This document shows positions 55,012-64,000 of a stretch of DNA of 64,000 bases, in pieces. Within the stretch, counting starts at the first letter, position 1. Each line of letters opens with the position of its first letter. The notes under the pieces were generated by a model. It did no database searches, was not told the origin of the DNA, and saw only the letters and a program-made list of their open reading frames with translations. The DNA comes from Haliclystus octoradiatus (Eukaryota; Cnidaria; Staurozoa; Stauromedusae; Haliclystidae): contig OU744446.1 in assembly GCA_916610825.1 (NCBI GenBank), forward strand, positions 30,456,445 to 30,520,444, written 5' to 3'. Position numbers and translations under genes: made by a program.

Positions 55012-56366
55012 GTAAGTATTTTCGAATGTTTTTATTTGATCTTTTAACGAAAGTTGCAAGTTGAATGAATTATTGCCTGGGACCCTAATTTGGTTTACGA
55101 ACCATCCTAGTTGGTATATAGAGAAATTATTACAAATGTAAAGACTTCTATTTGAATTTAGCTACAGTTATTTTATTTTTCTTGAAATACATTCCTTCTT
55201 TCGTAATAGTTATTGTATATGTGTTTGAGGCTTTGTGAGTTGACGTTGACCGCTTCTTATTTTTGCAGGACCATACAAAGCGTTCACCTCTTGCATTACT
55301 TGCTGCAACTTGTAAAAAGATTGGCCAGCAAACACCTATGCCTGATGGTTCTCCTGGCAAAAAATTATTTCAACCGTGGCAATCGTCAATTACCAAAGTA
55401 CAACACTCATCTTCTCCACGGATCAGAGCTTGTTACGAACCAACTATGTCCCTTGCACAAACTGTAAATTTACAACGAATGAAAGCAGATTGTTCTGTAT
55501 CATCTAAAGGATATGTAACGCCTGTTACTGTCTTGACTGTTTCCCCTGATATGCTACCAAGAGGAACACAAGCTAACGTCTCTAATCGCTACCCAGGCGG
55601 TCACCCTTACACATCCATTAAGAGTCATGTATCGCCTAAGGAACTTGAACACGATAGAAATGCATTAGCATGGTGGAGTGTTGCTGGTAATCCAACACGC
55701 CATCCAATTCCTAGTCAAAGTCAGCCAAGTGCATTCAACGTTGCAATACCATCATCAGCACATGGTCACACTGGGGCAATCGCAGCAACACAATTAGCCG
55801 TGTCACATGGTAATACTGCTCATTTACTACAACAACAAGCATTTTTACCAATATCAGCTACATCTCAAAACATTTTTGCAATGCATAATGCTACAGCACC
55901 CGCAGTAACAAGACGTTGTCGTCGGTGTAAATGTCCTAATTGTCAATCAGGAAGAACATCACCAAGTAAACCAAAGCAACATATCTGTCACATGCCGGGG
56001 TGTGGCAAAGTGTATGGGAAGACGTCTCACTTGAAAGCTCATTTACGATGGCATACAGGGGAAAGACCATTTATATGTAATTGGTTATTCTGTAATAAAA
56101 GTTTTACGCGTTCAGATGAACTTCAACGTCATTTACGTACTCATACCGGTGAGAAAAGATTTGCTTGTTCAGAATGCGGTAAAAGATTCACACGCAGTGA
56201 TCATTTATCTAAGCATATGAAAACACACCAAAACCAACGAAAAACAGACATTGATGATATTACTAAATATACCAATAATAATAAAGTTACTAATGAAAGC
56301 CAAGGTGATATACTTAATGTTACTGATGAAATAGATGACAAAAATGAAGAAATTAATGTCGTGTAA
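54964..56366 (+). CDS. Sp5: Sp5-type zinc-finger transcription factor, two exons
   Basis: CDS = 54964-55011 plus 55269-56366, 381 residues. Sp5 binds GC/GT boxes in the nucleus and in other animals is a Wnt target that feeds back on Wnt genes. Exon 2 carries the SP box [14 protein letters not shown] (about residues 22-35), a Ser/Thr/Gln-rich middle, the buttonhead box [11 protein letters not shown] (about 231-242) and three C2H2 fingers (about 256-338). Finger contacts read [16 protein letters not shown] and RSDHLSKH, as in all Sp factors. CRRCKCPNC in the Btd box is Sp5-like; Sp6-9 have CDCPNC and Sp1-4 CTCPNC. Exon 1 is inferred: a 16-codon ATG exon with donor TGT|GTAAGT, in phase with the TTTTGCAG acceptor, giving [17 protein letters not shown], like other Sp5 N-termini. 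The acidic/Asn-rich tail after the fingers is longer than in vertebrates. Confidence 0.92.
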
Positions 56367-56509
56367 AAGTTTAATATAAAGTAACTATATATATTGATTA
56401 TATTTGGTTTATCAATTTTAATGAATGACGAATTTTAATGTATAAATAACCAGTTTTATCGGTTTTTTATACATTGTATAAAAATATGGAAATTTTTCGT
56501 TTTATTGTA

Positions 56510-56515
56510 AATAAA
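56510..56515 (+). promoter_or_regulatory. Polyadenylation signal of Sp5 (AATAAA)
   Basis: AATAAA 144 bases after the stop codon, followed by a T-rich stretch. Confidence 0.5.
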
Positions 56516-58240
56516 TATTGTATCATAAAATATCAATTAATTATTATGGAAGCAAGTTTTCCAATGAACAAATATCAAAGGTTATTATAATAAAGATTTT
56601 CTGAAAATAAGAAAATTGAACATTAACATGAAACAGTTTTTCTTTATTTCGAGTGACCTACATTTTCATTTAGATAACACCCAACTGAATTTTTGTACCA
56701 ATTTTCGACATTTACAGTTACCAAAGTGAGCGAAATTCAGGAAAGTTATTTTTTTATTTCAAAAAATGTTTGACATAACATGGTGTCTTCTTTATTTTAC
56801 GCTATAGCATATAGGTCATGGTATAATGAAGCAATTTCATAGTAGACTCCCTAAACGTTTGAGTTGCCGATGTTTTGCCCGTAAAAATGTCGAGGAGAAC
56901 ATTTTTCTGCTCACATTGCTTTCGCGGCATACCAACCACGAACTAAACACAGCCATTTTTGTTTTGGTATCAAAGTAATCAATATTTTTTTTACATTGAG
57001 TTTTTCCTGATATTTCAAAATGCTAAATATATCAATATGGGGGTATTCCTTGAGTCATTATTGGCTGAGTGTAAAATCAAGTGTCCACATTTTGTTCATA
57101 TGTTAAAAACTGGGCGGCGTGGACAATTCTAAAGGCGTTATTACTTTCCAAACATTTTTTAAGATGTTTGACTATGAATAACAAAGCGGCCACCTTGTAG
57201 GGTTTGCACTGTTCATCAAATTGTTGACGCCGTGGCGCCATAGTGCAAGGCCGTCCTCATGAAGAGATAACATACATATAATAAAATAGATCAAAGATAA
57301 TTCGTGGCTTTTGTATTTGAAGGCGGAGAGGTTTTTACGATGTTGACCTAATTCTTGGGCTGAACTACATCATAAGTTATCTTTGTAGACAAGAATATTA
57401 CTTTATCTCTTTTTGTTTGATATAGGATTGAGGGTAAGGAAACATGAAATACATTCAACATAATCACTACACTTTAATGTGCAAATGAGGCTGGTGATTT
57501 ATAATGATGATATGGAAACGCGGCTACAAGAAAGAGGCTGTAAATAACTATTGTCTAATAACTATCGAAATAATATTAGAAAAATATCTGAAAGAAATTT
57601 AAGTAAATATATTTTTAAAAAATGATTGTAAAATGCCCTGCTTCCCAAGTCAGTCAGTAAAGGTTGCAGGACACAAATCCCTGATAAATCCCGCATATCG
57701 ACTGACATTGTTAATCGACTACTGTTAGATGATGAGGATTGTTCTGTAACTATGTCCTGTATTAAAGACATAATTTCCACGATGGAAATTGGTAAAGTAA
57801 ATAAGTTAGTATTACCAAAATTAATGAAATATACGTTATTATATTTTAAATGATTTTGCATTTGGTGATAATTCACTCACGGATCCACTGCTACAGGAAA
57901 ATATTATTAAACTGAGGTTCTATTTATAAATGTCAACCCTTGAATTGTAATCAACATCTGGCAAAAATATGAAGAAACTCGTTTCCACGTTAAATGAAAC
58001 TCAACATTCGTTTGTGATATCTGCTTATTGAAGGATATTATCTTATCGAAATAGGTTTGATCTACGGTGATATCAGATTATCTATCTCATTCGTAGATTT
58101 AGATTCGAATCGTATGACAAGGAGTGCAAACGATATTATCGGAAATCGGCATTCAGCTCCGATAATTGAAACGAAACATACAAATAGGCCTACAGTCTCT
58201 CTCTATATATTTATATTAGATATTATCTAATAGCAAAAAA
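56516..58240. other. Sp5 3' flank, nothing coding recognised
   Basis: It contains a third GATCAAAG TCF-like word at 57289-57296. No other feature could be supported. Confidence 0.35.
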
Positions 58241-58267
58241 TAGTGCTCGATATCATTTGACAGAGCT

Positions 58268-58405
58268 AAATATAATAAAAGGAGTCAAAGACTACACATT
58301 CATAATTGTTACTATAATTTAGTTTATTTGTCTGATGATTGCGTAAGCATGAAACTATTAGTAACAATTATGAATGTGTAGTCTTTGACTCCTTTTATTA
58401 TATTT
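58268..58405. repeat. Perfect palindrome (47-bp arms) enclosing a hammerhead
   Basis: Arms 58268-58314 and 58359-58405 are exact inverse copies (47 of 47). They contain GGAGTCAAAGACTACACATT and CATAATTGTTACTA. The 44-base loop holds the hammerhead core. The left flank TAGTGCTCGATATC ... GACAGAGCTAA is the tail sequence seen after the other ribozymes, so two tail copies lie head to head. Confidence 0.85.
58328..58367 (+). ncRNA. Hammerhead ribozyme (type I), core intact
   Basis: Plus strand: stem I TTGT, CTGATGA, U, stem II TGC/GCA closed by GTAA, U, GAAAC, stem III ACT/AGT closed by ATT, predicted cleavage after GUA, then ACAA pairing perfectly with TTGT. All core bases are present. The 3' strands of stems III and I lie inside the right arm of the palindrome, so the long hairpin and the ribozyme fold compete. 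Confidence 0.78.
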
Positions 58406-58409
58406 CATT

Positions 58410-60620
58410 ATATATATATATAGATATATATGTGTATACTGGACCATTTCATCAGAAGCCTCATATAGGAAGTACGCATGCGCTACTCAAAGTCAGTGGT
58501 GTAGTCTCGTAATTTGAAGTAAATTTCTATCGGTGGCGGTATTATCCATGATCTATATCTGGTTAACTACACTAATAATGTTAATGTCAATATTATACTT
58601 CTTGCAATTCCTTCAGATAATGAAAGATGTATTTGGTAATTTTAAAATAGGCCTTAATTCGATGTGGTTATATTAGGTCTAATTCACGTCCATTAATTTC
58701 GATTCGCAGGTTTAGTCTCTGGGTTTTATATATAGTTCGTTCATTAATTGGCTGTTGATTATCCCTTCCTTAATGACGTGCAGTGGTAACTCCCTATACA
58801 GGATCAAGTGACCGTATAGATATGGTGCATATTAATTCAGAAAAATGAAGTGCATATAAGATGGATTAGGAGACGTAAACAGGGCCTCTGTTTGGTGACA
58901 ATAAAATAATTCATTTTTGGTCTGTTCTTCAGCTCTGTTCTTCTGTACTATATTAAAATTTCAAATTAACATAAGAGTCTGCGAGAAGGCTGAGTTTTTG
59001 TAATTCATCATTATCATCATCATCATCATTTATTGAGTAAAACCTGATATGTTTAAAATGCTTTTTCTCTCACAGGACTGATAACTGATAAGATATTATA
59101 ATACTATAACTGATTAAAAATGACAGAGAAAATGTGTAAAACTATGTGGTTAAACATGGTTAAATAATTTAAATTTTACAAATATATTTTTAGTTGCTAG
59201 TATTTGAGTGTTTATTAAAGACATCCAAATTAGTTACTAGAATAATTTCTTCAGGGAGAGAATTCCATCCTAAGGAAATGTCTTGAAATAATTCAAATTA
59301 TCTCGGACATGACATACGCACATATTATTCGTGTGCTCTTACTCAGATTGCATTCATGACATCTAAAAATGTTTGAGTACCGCTTATCTAAGCAATGATA
59401 AGAAGATGGATGTTTCGATCTGACAACTGCTGTATATTGCATGGATTATCATATTATATTGCATGGTGTTATCAGATAGTGACAGTATATATTACCAGGA
59501 AGGCAGCCATATACCCCGTATACATTGATCATTAAAATAAAATGAATAACACATTAAATATAAGATTGTATTTAGCTAAAACAATGCTATACTTTTATAC
59601 GATCATGTGATGGGTGTAATTCTTAATCTACATGTTGTAACCAGCTTTCAATACGGGTAGAGTGCACGTAAGCTCTTTAAATCATGTAATATCGTTAAAC
59701 CTATACAATACAATGAAGCGGCACTGTTTTTATCAGAACATTTTAACATAAATCTGACATAATTTGAATTCGGCCTTCAAACGTTACAGTCAGTTTTATT
59801 TTACACATAATCATTACAATTTTAAGAGTTTGCTTTCCAGATTTTCATAACTAATTAACGCTAGATAGTTTGAATGTGACTAAACGACTCGATTAAAAAT
59901 GCACAGAACATATTCAAAATATGGTGGAGTAATTCATTTCATTCATATAGCAACTGTAAAACTTCTTTTGGTCAAAAAAAATTTGACTGGAATTTTATAC
60001 TTAACTGGGAAGATATATATAGTATTAAATCTGGGATTATCGAATATCACTCAGTATTATAGGTATATAAGTTTACAGTAATAACTTTCCCTTTCAATTA
60101 AGTTTTAATTAAAAATGAACTTTATTTTTTGATTTAATATTCTATTATATTCAGAATTTAACACTTTGCTTCAATTCAGCAATCTTTATTTTAACCAAAT
60201 TCTCCAAATGTAAAGCGCAAAATTCGTAATCTTGAGTTAATGTTGTTACTGTTCTGCATCCCATAGTATTACTGTAAAGCATCTCGTTGATATTTTGGCC
60301 TCTCGTATTGAATTTATAATGTGGAGATTGAAGGACAACTATAAACGAGAAAAAGCAGTTGTAGCTTTGTGAGGCACTTGTTTATGATTTGAAGTGACTG
60401 AACTAGTACATATTTTGCATATTTTTCAAATAAATCTAACAGGCAAATACATGAGGTAGAAAGCTACAATAACGTTACAGCATCAGTGTGTATACAGGAT
60501 TTATGACGCATTTAAAACAATTATGATTCTAATTTCTTTTGTATCTATTAAGAATTATCGCTCATCATTTACAACTCAAGCCGTTGAAATTTCTAGACAA
60601 AATAACATAATGTACATATA
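58410..60620. other. Intergenic; ATC microsatellite near 59005-59030
   Basis: One short TCATCATCATCATCAT run. No gene was recognised. Confidence 0.35.
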
Positions 60621-60624
60621 AATA

Positions 60625-60850
60625 TTAACATAGTATGGGTGGACATTTTACCTACCAAGAAATATAAACAGAAAGATTAAGGCTCAAAAAAATGGAGACT
60701 GCTTTGACGACGAGTTGCATGGCACATGTTTATATACAGATTAACATAGTATATGTGAAGATTTAGCTACCAAGAAATTCATAAACAGAAAGACTAAGGC
60801 TCAAACAAATGAGGATTGCTTGGACCACTAGTCACAGGCACGTATGTTTG
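60625..60850. repeat. Tandem duplication, two ~116-bp units
   Basis: TTAACATAGTAT begins units at 60625 and 60741. Both contain CTACCAAGAAAT, ATAAACAGAAAGA and TAAGGCTCAAA, diverged by perhaps 15 percent. Confidence 0.75.
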
Positions 60851-62160
60851 GAACAATGTATTTATCTGTATTTCACGACATTCAACATTGCATAAATGAT
60901 TATTCTACATTTTTCAGAATTAATTTACTGTTATCTGAAGAGATCGGATTTCGGATCAGGTTCGGATTGACTTTAAGCTTACGGATCGGTTCGGACTGAC
61001 ATAATTATGTTGGAATGATTCGGATTTTGATAATATTTTACATTGTTTTTGTAGTTTTCTTTGCTTTCAACAGCATTTACAAGATTTAATCAAACGATGC
61101 CATTGCAATTGTTATCATATCAAAGAAACTGCCCGATCCTGTCAATATTATGTTTAATCACCTTCAATAACATTCAAATTGCAATTTCGAAATTTATTCA
61201 TAGTTGGCTATAAAAAGTTTCAGATTTCTGAAAAAAACTTTCGGATATGATTATTTTCAATTTTGAAATTCGGATTCAGATTTCAGATAGATCGTACCCG
61301 TGGTCAATTTTCCGGAAATCCGATCCGACGCAAACCTCTAGTTACGAAGTACTTATTTATAAGTTGTAATTCTTATGTGACTTATTCTATTTTCATGGAG
61401 GATTTTAGTTACGAAAGCATCGGCACCGAAGCAGATTTTCAATATTATTCAACTGTGTTGCCATATCCCGCTCCATACACGACTTGTAACACGCGAATGA
61501 GTTAGCATACACCAAATATATAGAATTTAACGAATATCTTCAATTCGAATCAATACTTATCAATTAAAAGAGGAACTAAGGAAAGCAAAAGAATCCAACT
61601 CAATTGAGTAAAAAGCTAAATATAATTATATACATTAAGAAACAATTAAATTATATTTACATGCTGTTATTATATTATCTATTTTGTTTAATACGTATAA
61701 GTTTAGTCAGGGTATACATTCAGGTTTTAATTTCATTTTTCATTTCTCTGGAATTGAGTGAAATAATAATATAGTTAAAAAGGGAAGAAAACCATATTGA
61801 TACCCAGCACCCCCGGCCGGCACCTGAATCCTTGATTCGCTTATTTAATTCAAGGGAGTCGTTTTCTAAAACGTAATTGAAATCCTGGAGGGATACATCG
61901 AAGTTATTTGAAAAGCTAAGAAATAGCTAAGATCTAGAAGAGTAGTAATTCCTGAGTTCTACGATCGATTGCCAGGGACTAAGTTTAGAACGTAGGCGCT
62001 CCGGTGAGGCATCCCCGATATCCACCCGGGAAACCAAGCTAGATAAAGTTAATATACCGTCGGAGTGCAATGGATAGTAGACCACATGAATACTCTCGAT
62101 TTAAAATATAAATGAAAAACAGAACAAAAAGTTCCATTTACTTATATCCACCATTGGAAG
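60851..62160. other. Intergenic; CGGAT-rich stretch and a GC-richer block
   Basis: About 60945-61030 repeats the word TTCGGAT(T/C) several times. About 61975-62040 is GC-richer, with CCCCGATATCCACCCGGGAA, and could be part of an unrecognised repeat. No gene was supported. Confidence 0.35.
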
Positions 62161-62164
62161 TTAA

Positions 62165-62580
62165 CCGCTATACCATACATCTATTAATATTCACATCAAG
62201 CCAAGCCACATGACTCCAGACAGGGAAAACGTGGTGCTTTGCCACCAGAGAAAAGCACTGACGAAAACCAGCCATGTGACGTAGTATGTTGATGACTGAC
62301 GTTGGTTTTAACAGGTACTAAGTAGCATAACTAGGCCCTGAATTGACGTAGGAAGGTCTTAATGGTTTCACTATACATCTATTACTATTCACATCAAGTC
62401 ATGGTTCTAGACAGGGAAGCGTGGCACCTTGCCACCAGAGTGCAAATCCTCGAGAAAATCCCCCTATAATTGATGAAAACTGGTCCTAAGTAGTATGTTG
62501 ATGACTAGCGTTGACTTTGACAGGTACTATTTACCATAACTAGGTACTGAATTGACGTAGGCAGGATGCAGGTCTTAAGT
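62165..62580. repeat. Direct duplication of a ~200-bp segment
   Basis: Both halves contain TATACATCTATTA.TATTCACA, AGACAGGGAA, TTGCCACCAGAG, GTATGTTGATGACT, ACAGGTACTA and TGAATTGACGTAGG in the same order (about 62170-62365 and 62370-62580). Confidence 0.75.
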
Positions 62581-62623
62581 AGTAAGTTGATCACAAACTA
62601 AAACAAAAACGGAGTAAACGTAC

Positions 62624-62706
62624 CTTGGATGATGGTGATTCTAATTCAACAGTGACTGGGCCATCGTTAGAAATATCAACTTGCATATGAGCACCAAATT
62701 CACCAT
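62624..62706 (-). CDS. DTD1: D-aminoacyl-tRNA deacylase (DTD1), one exon
   Basis: DTD removes D-amino acids, and glycine from tRNA-Ala, wrongly charged on tRNAs. The 83-base exon follows the acceptor GTTTTAG, completes an Asp codon and reads DGEFGAHMQVDISNDGPVTV then ELESPSSK, ending at a donor AAG|GTACGT. This matches the C-terminal part of DTD1, including the NxGPVT motif whose Gly-cis-Pro forms the chiral selection site. Phases are 1 in and 0 out. Earlier exons, with the SQFTL motif, should lie beyond 64000 on the minus strand; none was found at 62.7-64.0 kb. Any tail exon downstream (lower coordinates) was not recognised. If the donor is not used, reading continues for ten residues to a stop at 62591. 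Confidence 0.8.
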
Positions 62707-64000
62707 CTAAAACAATGACATCATATTTAGAATGAATAACTCTATGATATAATGACACGTTGATTACAGAGCTTAACGTGTAAAACCTTTGAGTAAAGCC
62801 CATGCTACGCATTCCCAAGTCTCTCGCAAGTGAGAGTCTAGTATCACACTATAACACCACAATAACATCTTTACAACATCACTGAAAAAATACATCTTTC
62901 TTACTTTTAAGATTATTACAGCTCGCAAAGGAAACCATTTTACAAAATATTCTTTACATATCAAGTGTGACTTAAAATCTCTATTAAATACTTGATTTAA
63001 AAAGAGGTGATATTTGGTGAGTTTGATGTTGCTGAAAACTAATTAAATAAGTTAGTAGAGTTCGACTGTAACACGTACGTGTTTTGCTAAAATATTGATT
63101 TAAAAGAGATAATATGAACCAGGGCTGTATATGGCTGTAAAAAACCCTGAGCGAAGCGATAAAAAAATTTCTCTTCAGGGCCACATGATTCGCCAAAATT
63201 TCCAGAGCCCGGAGGTCGGCCTTGAGATGAACCACCACTCCAATTTGATATAAGGGAGAGAGAGCTACTCTAGTGAGTTATTTGATTAATTAATTAGCCT
63301 TGCTAATGGCTCGAACATGCTGAAAATGAAACAGCTCCCTCTAGTGGTACTGTATCCCTAAGAATTCAACAATGACACGGTCAAATATGCAAATTTACAT
63401 GGTTTTTCTCGCTAGGAGCTAGGGGCACATTATCAAACACGATAATCAGCCTGATAGAGCATTTATATTATGGGATGATGGGCTCCAATCTCCGTCAACA
63501 GCTCAGTATTTAAATCAAGCTTACGTTGTTTAAGTAGTAATTAACAAATATATGTACTGAAGAGAACCCAAATAAACTCGGTACCCTATCTGCAATACAC
63601 GTGAGGTATAAACGAAAATGAGGCTGTGCCGCTGTACTCTATTGGATACGCCTACGGATTTGCCAATCAGTAATAATTAACTTAAATACCAAAATAATTC
63701 ACCCAATGTGAACATATGATTATTATCAAGCTCTATGTAATTAGAAGGAGACCAAAACAGAACACTTATCAGTAAAATATATATTATATCAACTAACCAC
63801 AATCTTAAATACATGGATACACTCGAATAGTTATAGACGATATAGTGGAAACAATGAAGTAATTTGTTTAACCGCAAATCGTTTATATCGCACAAATGCC
63901 ATGTTCGCTTCAATGACGTTCAATAAAAATCCACAGTATCAGCTGTACCTAGACCTTAAAATCAGATAAGTGTCTGCCAAGACATAGACAATGGCTTCAA
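62707..64000. other. Presumed DTD1 intron, nothing recognised
   Basis: No further DTD1 exon was recognised. Short open frames lack features. Confidence 0.35.

Noticed and set aside
54744-55064. 106-residue frame upstream of Sp5
   Set aside because: It has no domain and overlaps the inferred Sp5 exon 1 in another frame; the 16-codon exon joins the SP box in phase and resembles known Sp5 starts.
61975-62060. 5S rRNA or spliced-leader RNA gene
   Set aside because: It is GC-rich with a hairpin, but I found no 5S internal control region, no leader/donor/Sm-site order and no convincing match.

Overview
This is AT-rich nuclear DNA from an animal. Its genes are split by GT-AG introns, and it is crowded with eukaryotic mobile elements (BEL/Pao, Penelope-like, non-LTR, foldback and MITE-like repeats) and satellite DNA. 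An Sp5-type zinc-finger gene, a DAN-type cystine-knot protein, a DTD1 exon and a microsomal-type P450 all fit a bilaterian. The mix of repeats and the frequent 'aggcctac'-like words remind me of a marine invertebrate deuterostome such as a hemichordate, but that is only an impression.

Layout. (1) 1-23 kb: a cytochrome P450 gene on the plus strand. Its N-terminal exons lie before the window. Four exons are recognised (1307-1548, 4143-4439, 21196-21724, 22834-23063). The 16.8-kb intron between the second and third holds an intact BEL/Pao retrotransposon (5017-12053; 533-bp LTRs that look identical, 5-bp target duplication AGTAT) and a large array of 151-bp tandem repeats (about 12.86-13.59 and 15.63-20.48 kb). 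(2) 27.5-27.9 kb, minus strand: a secreted DAN/cerberus/gremlin-like cystine-knot protein with a poly-Asp tail. (3) 28-53 kb: a long gene-poor stretch of decayed repeats, with a Penelope-like element remnant at about 43 kb (plus), a non-LTR reverse-transcriptase pseudogene at 44.3-46.3 kb (minus), several foldback elements, and TAA and ATC microsatellites. (4) 54.96-56.37 kb, plus strand: a two-exon Sp5-type transcription factor gene with perfect TCF/LEF motifs nearby. (5) 62.62-62.71 kb, minus strand: one exon of D-aminoacyl-tRNA deacylase (DTD1), whose 5' exons must lie beyond the window.

The most interesting signal is a dispersed family of small RNA motifs at 28.1, 29.2, 31.1, 42.7 and 58.3 kb. 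They match a type I hammerhead ribozyme: CUGANGA, a closed stem II, GAAAC, a 3-bp stem III, then a UH cleavage site and stem I. Stems I and II change in a compensatory way between copies. Each is followed by a related tail, and that tail also occurs as near-perfect head-to-head palindromes at 24.5, 34.3 and 58.3 kb. This fits ribozyme-bearing terminal repeats of Penelope-like elements, a remnant of which sits in the window.

The host genes are not visibly linked in function: the P450 is an oxidoreductase, the DAN protein a likely BMP/Nodal/Wnt antagonist, Sp5 a likely Wnt-target repressor, and DTD1 a tRNA proofreading enzyme. All calls come from reading the sequence; nothing was searched or computed.
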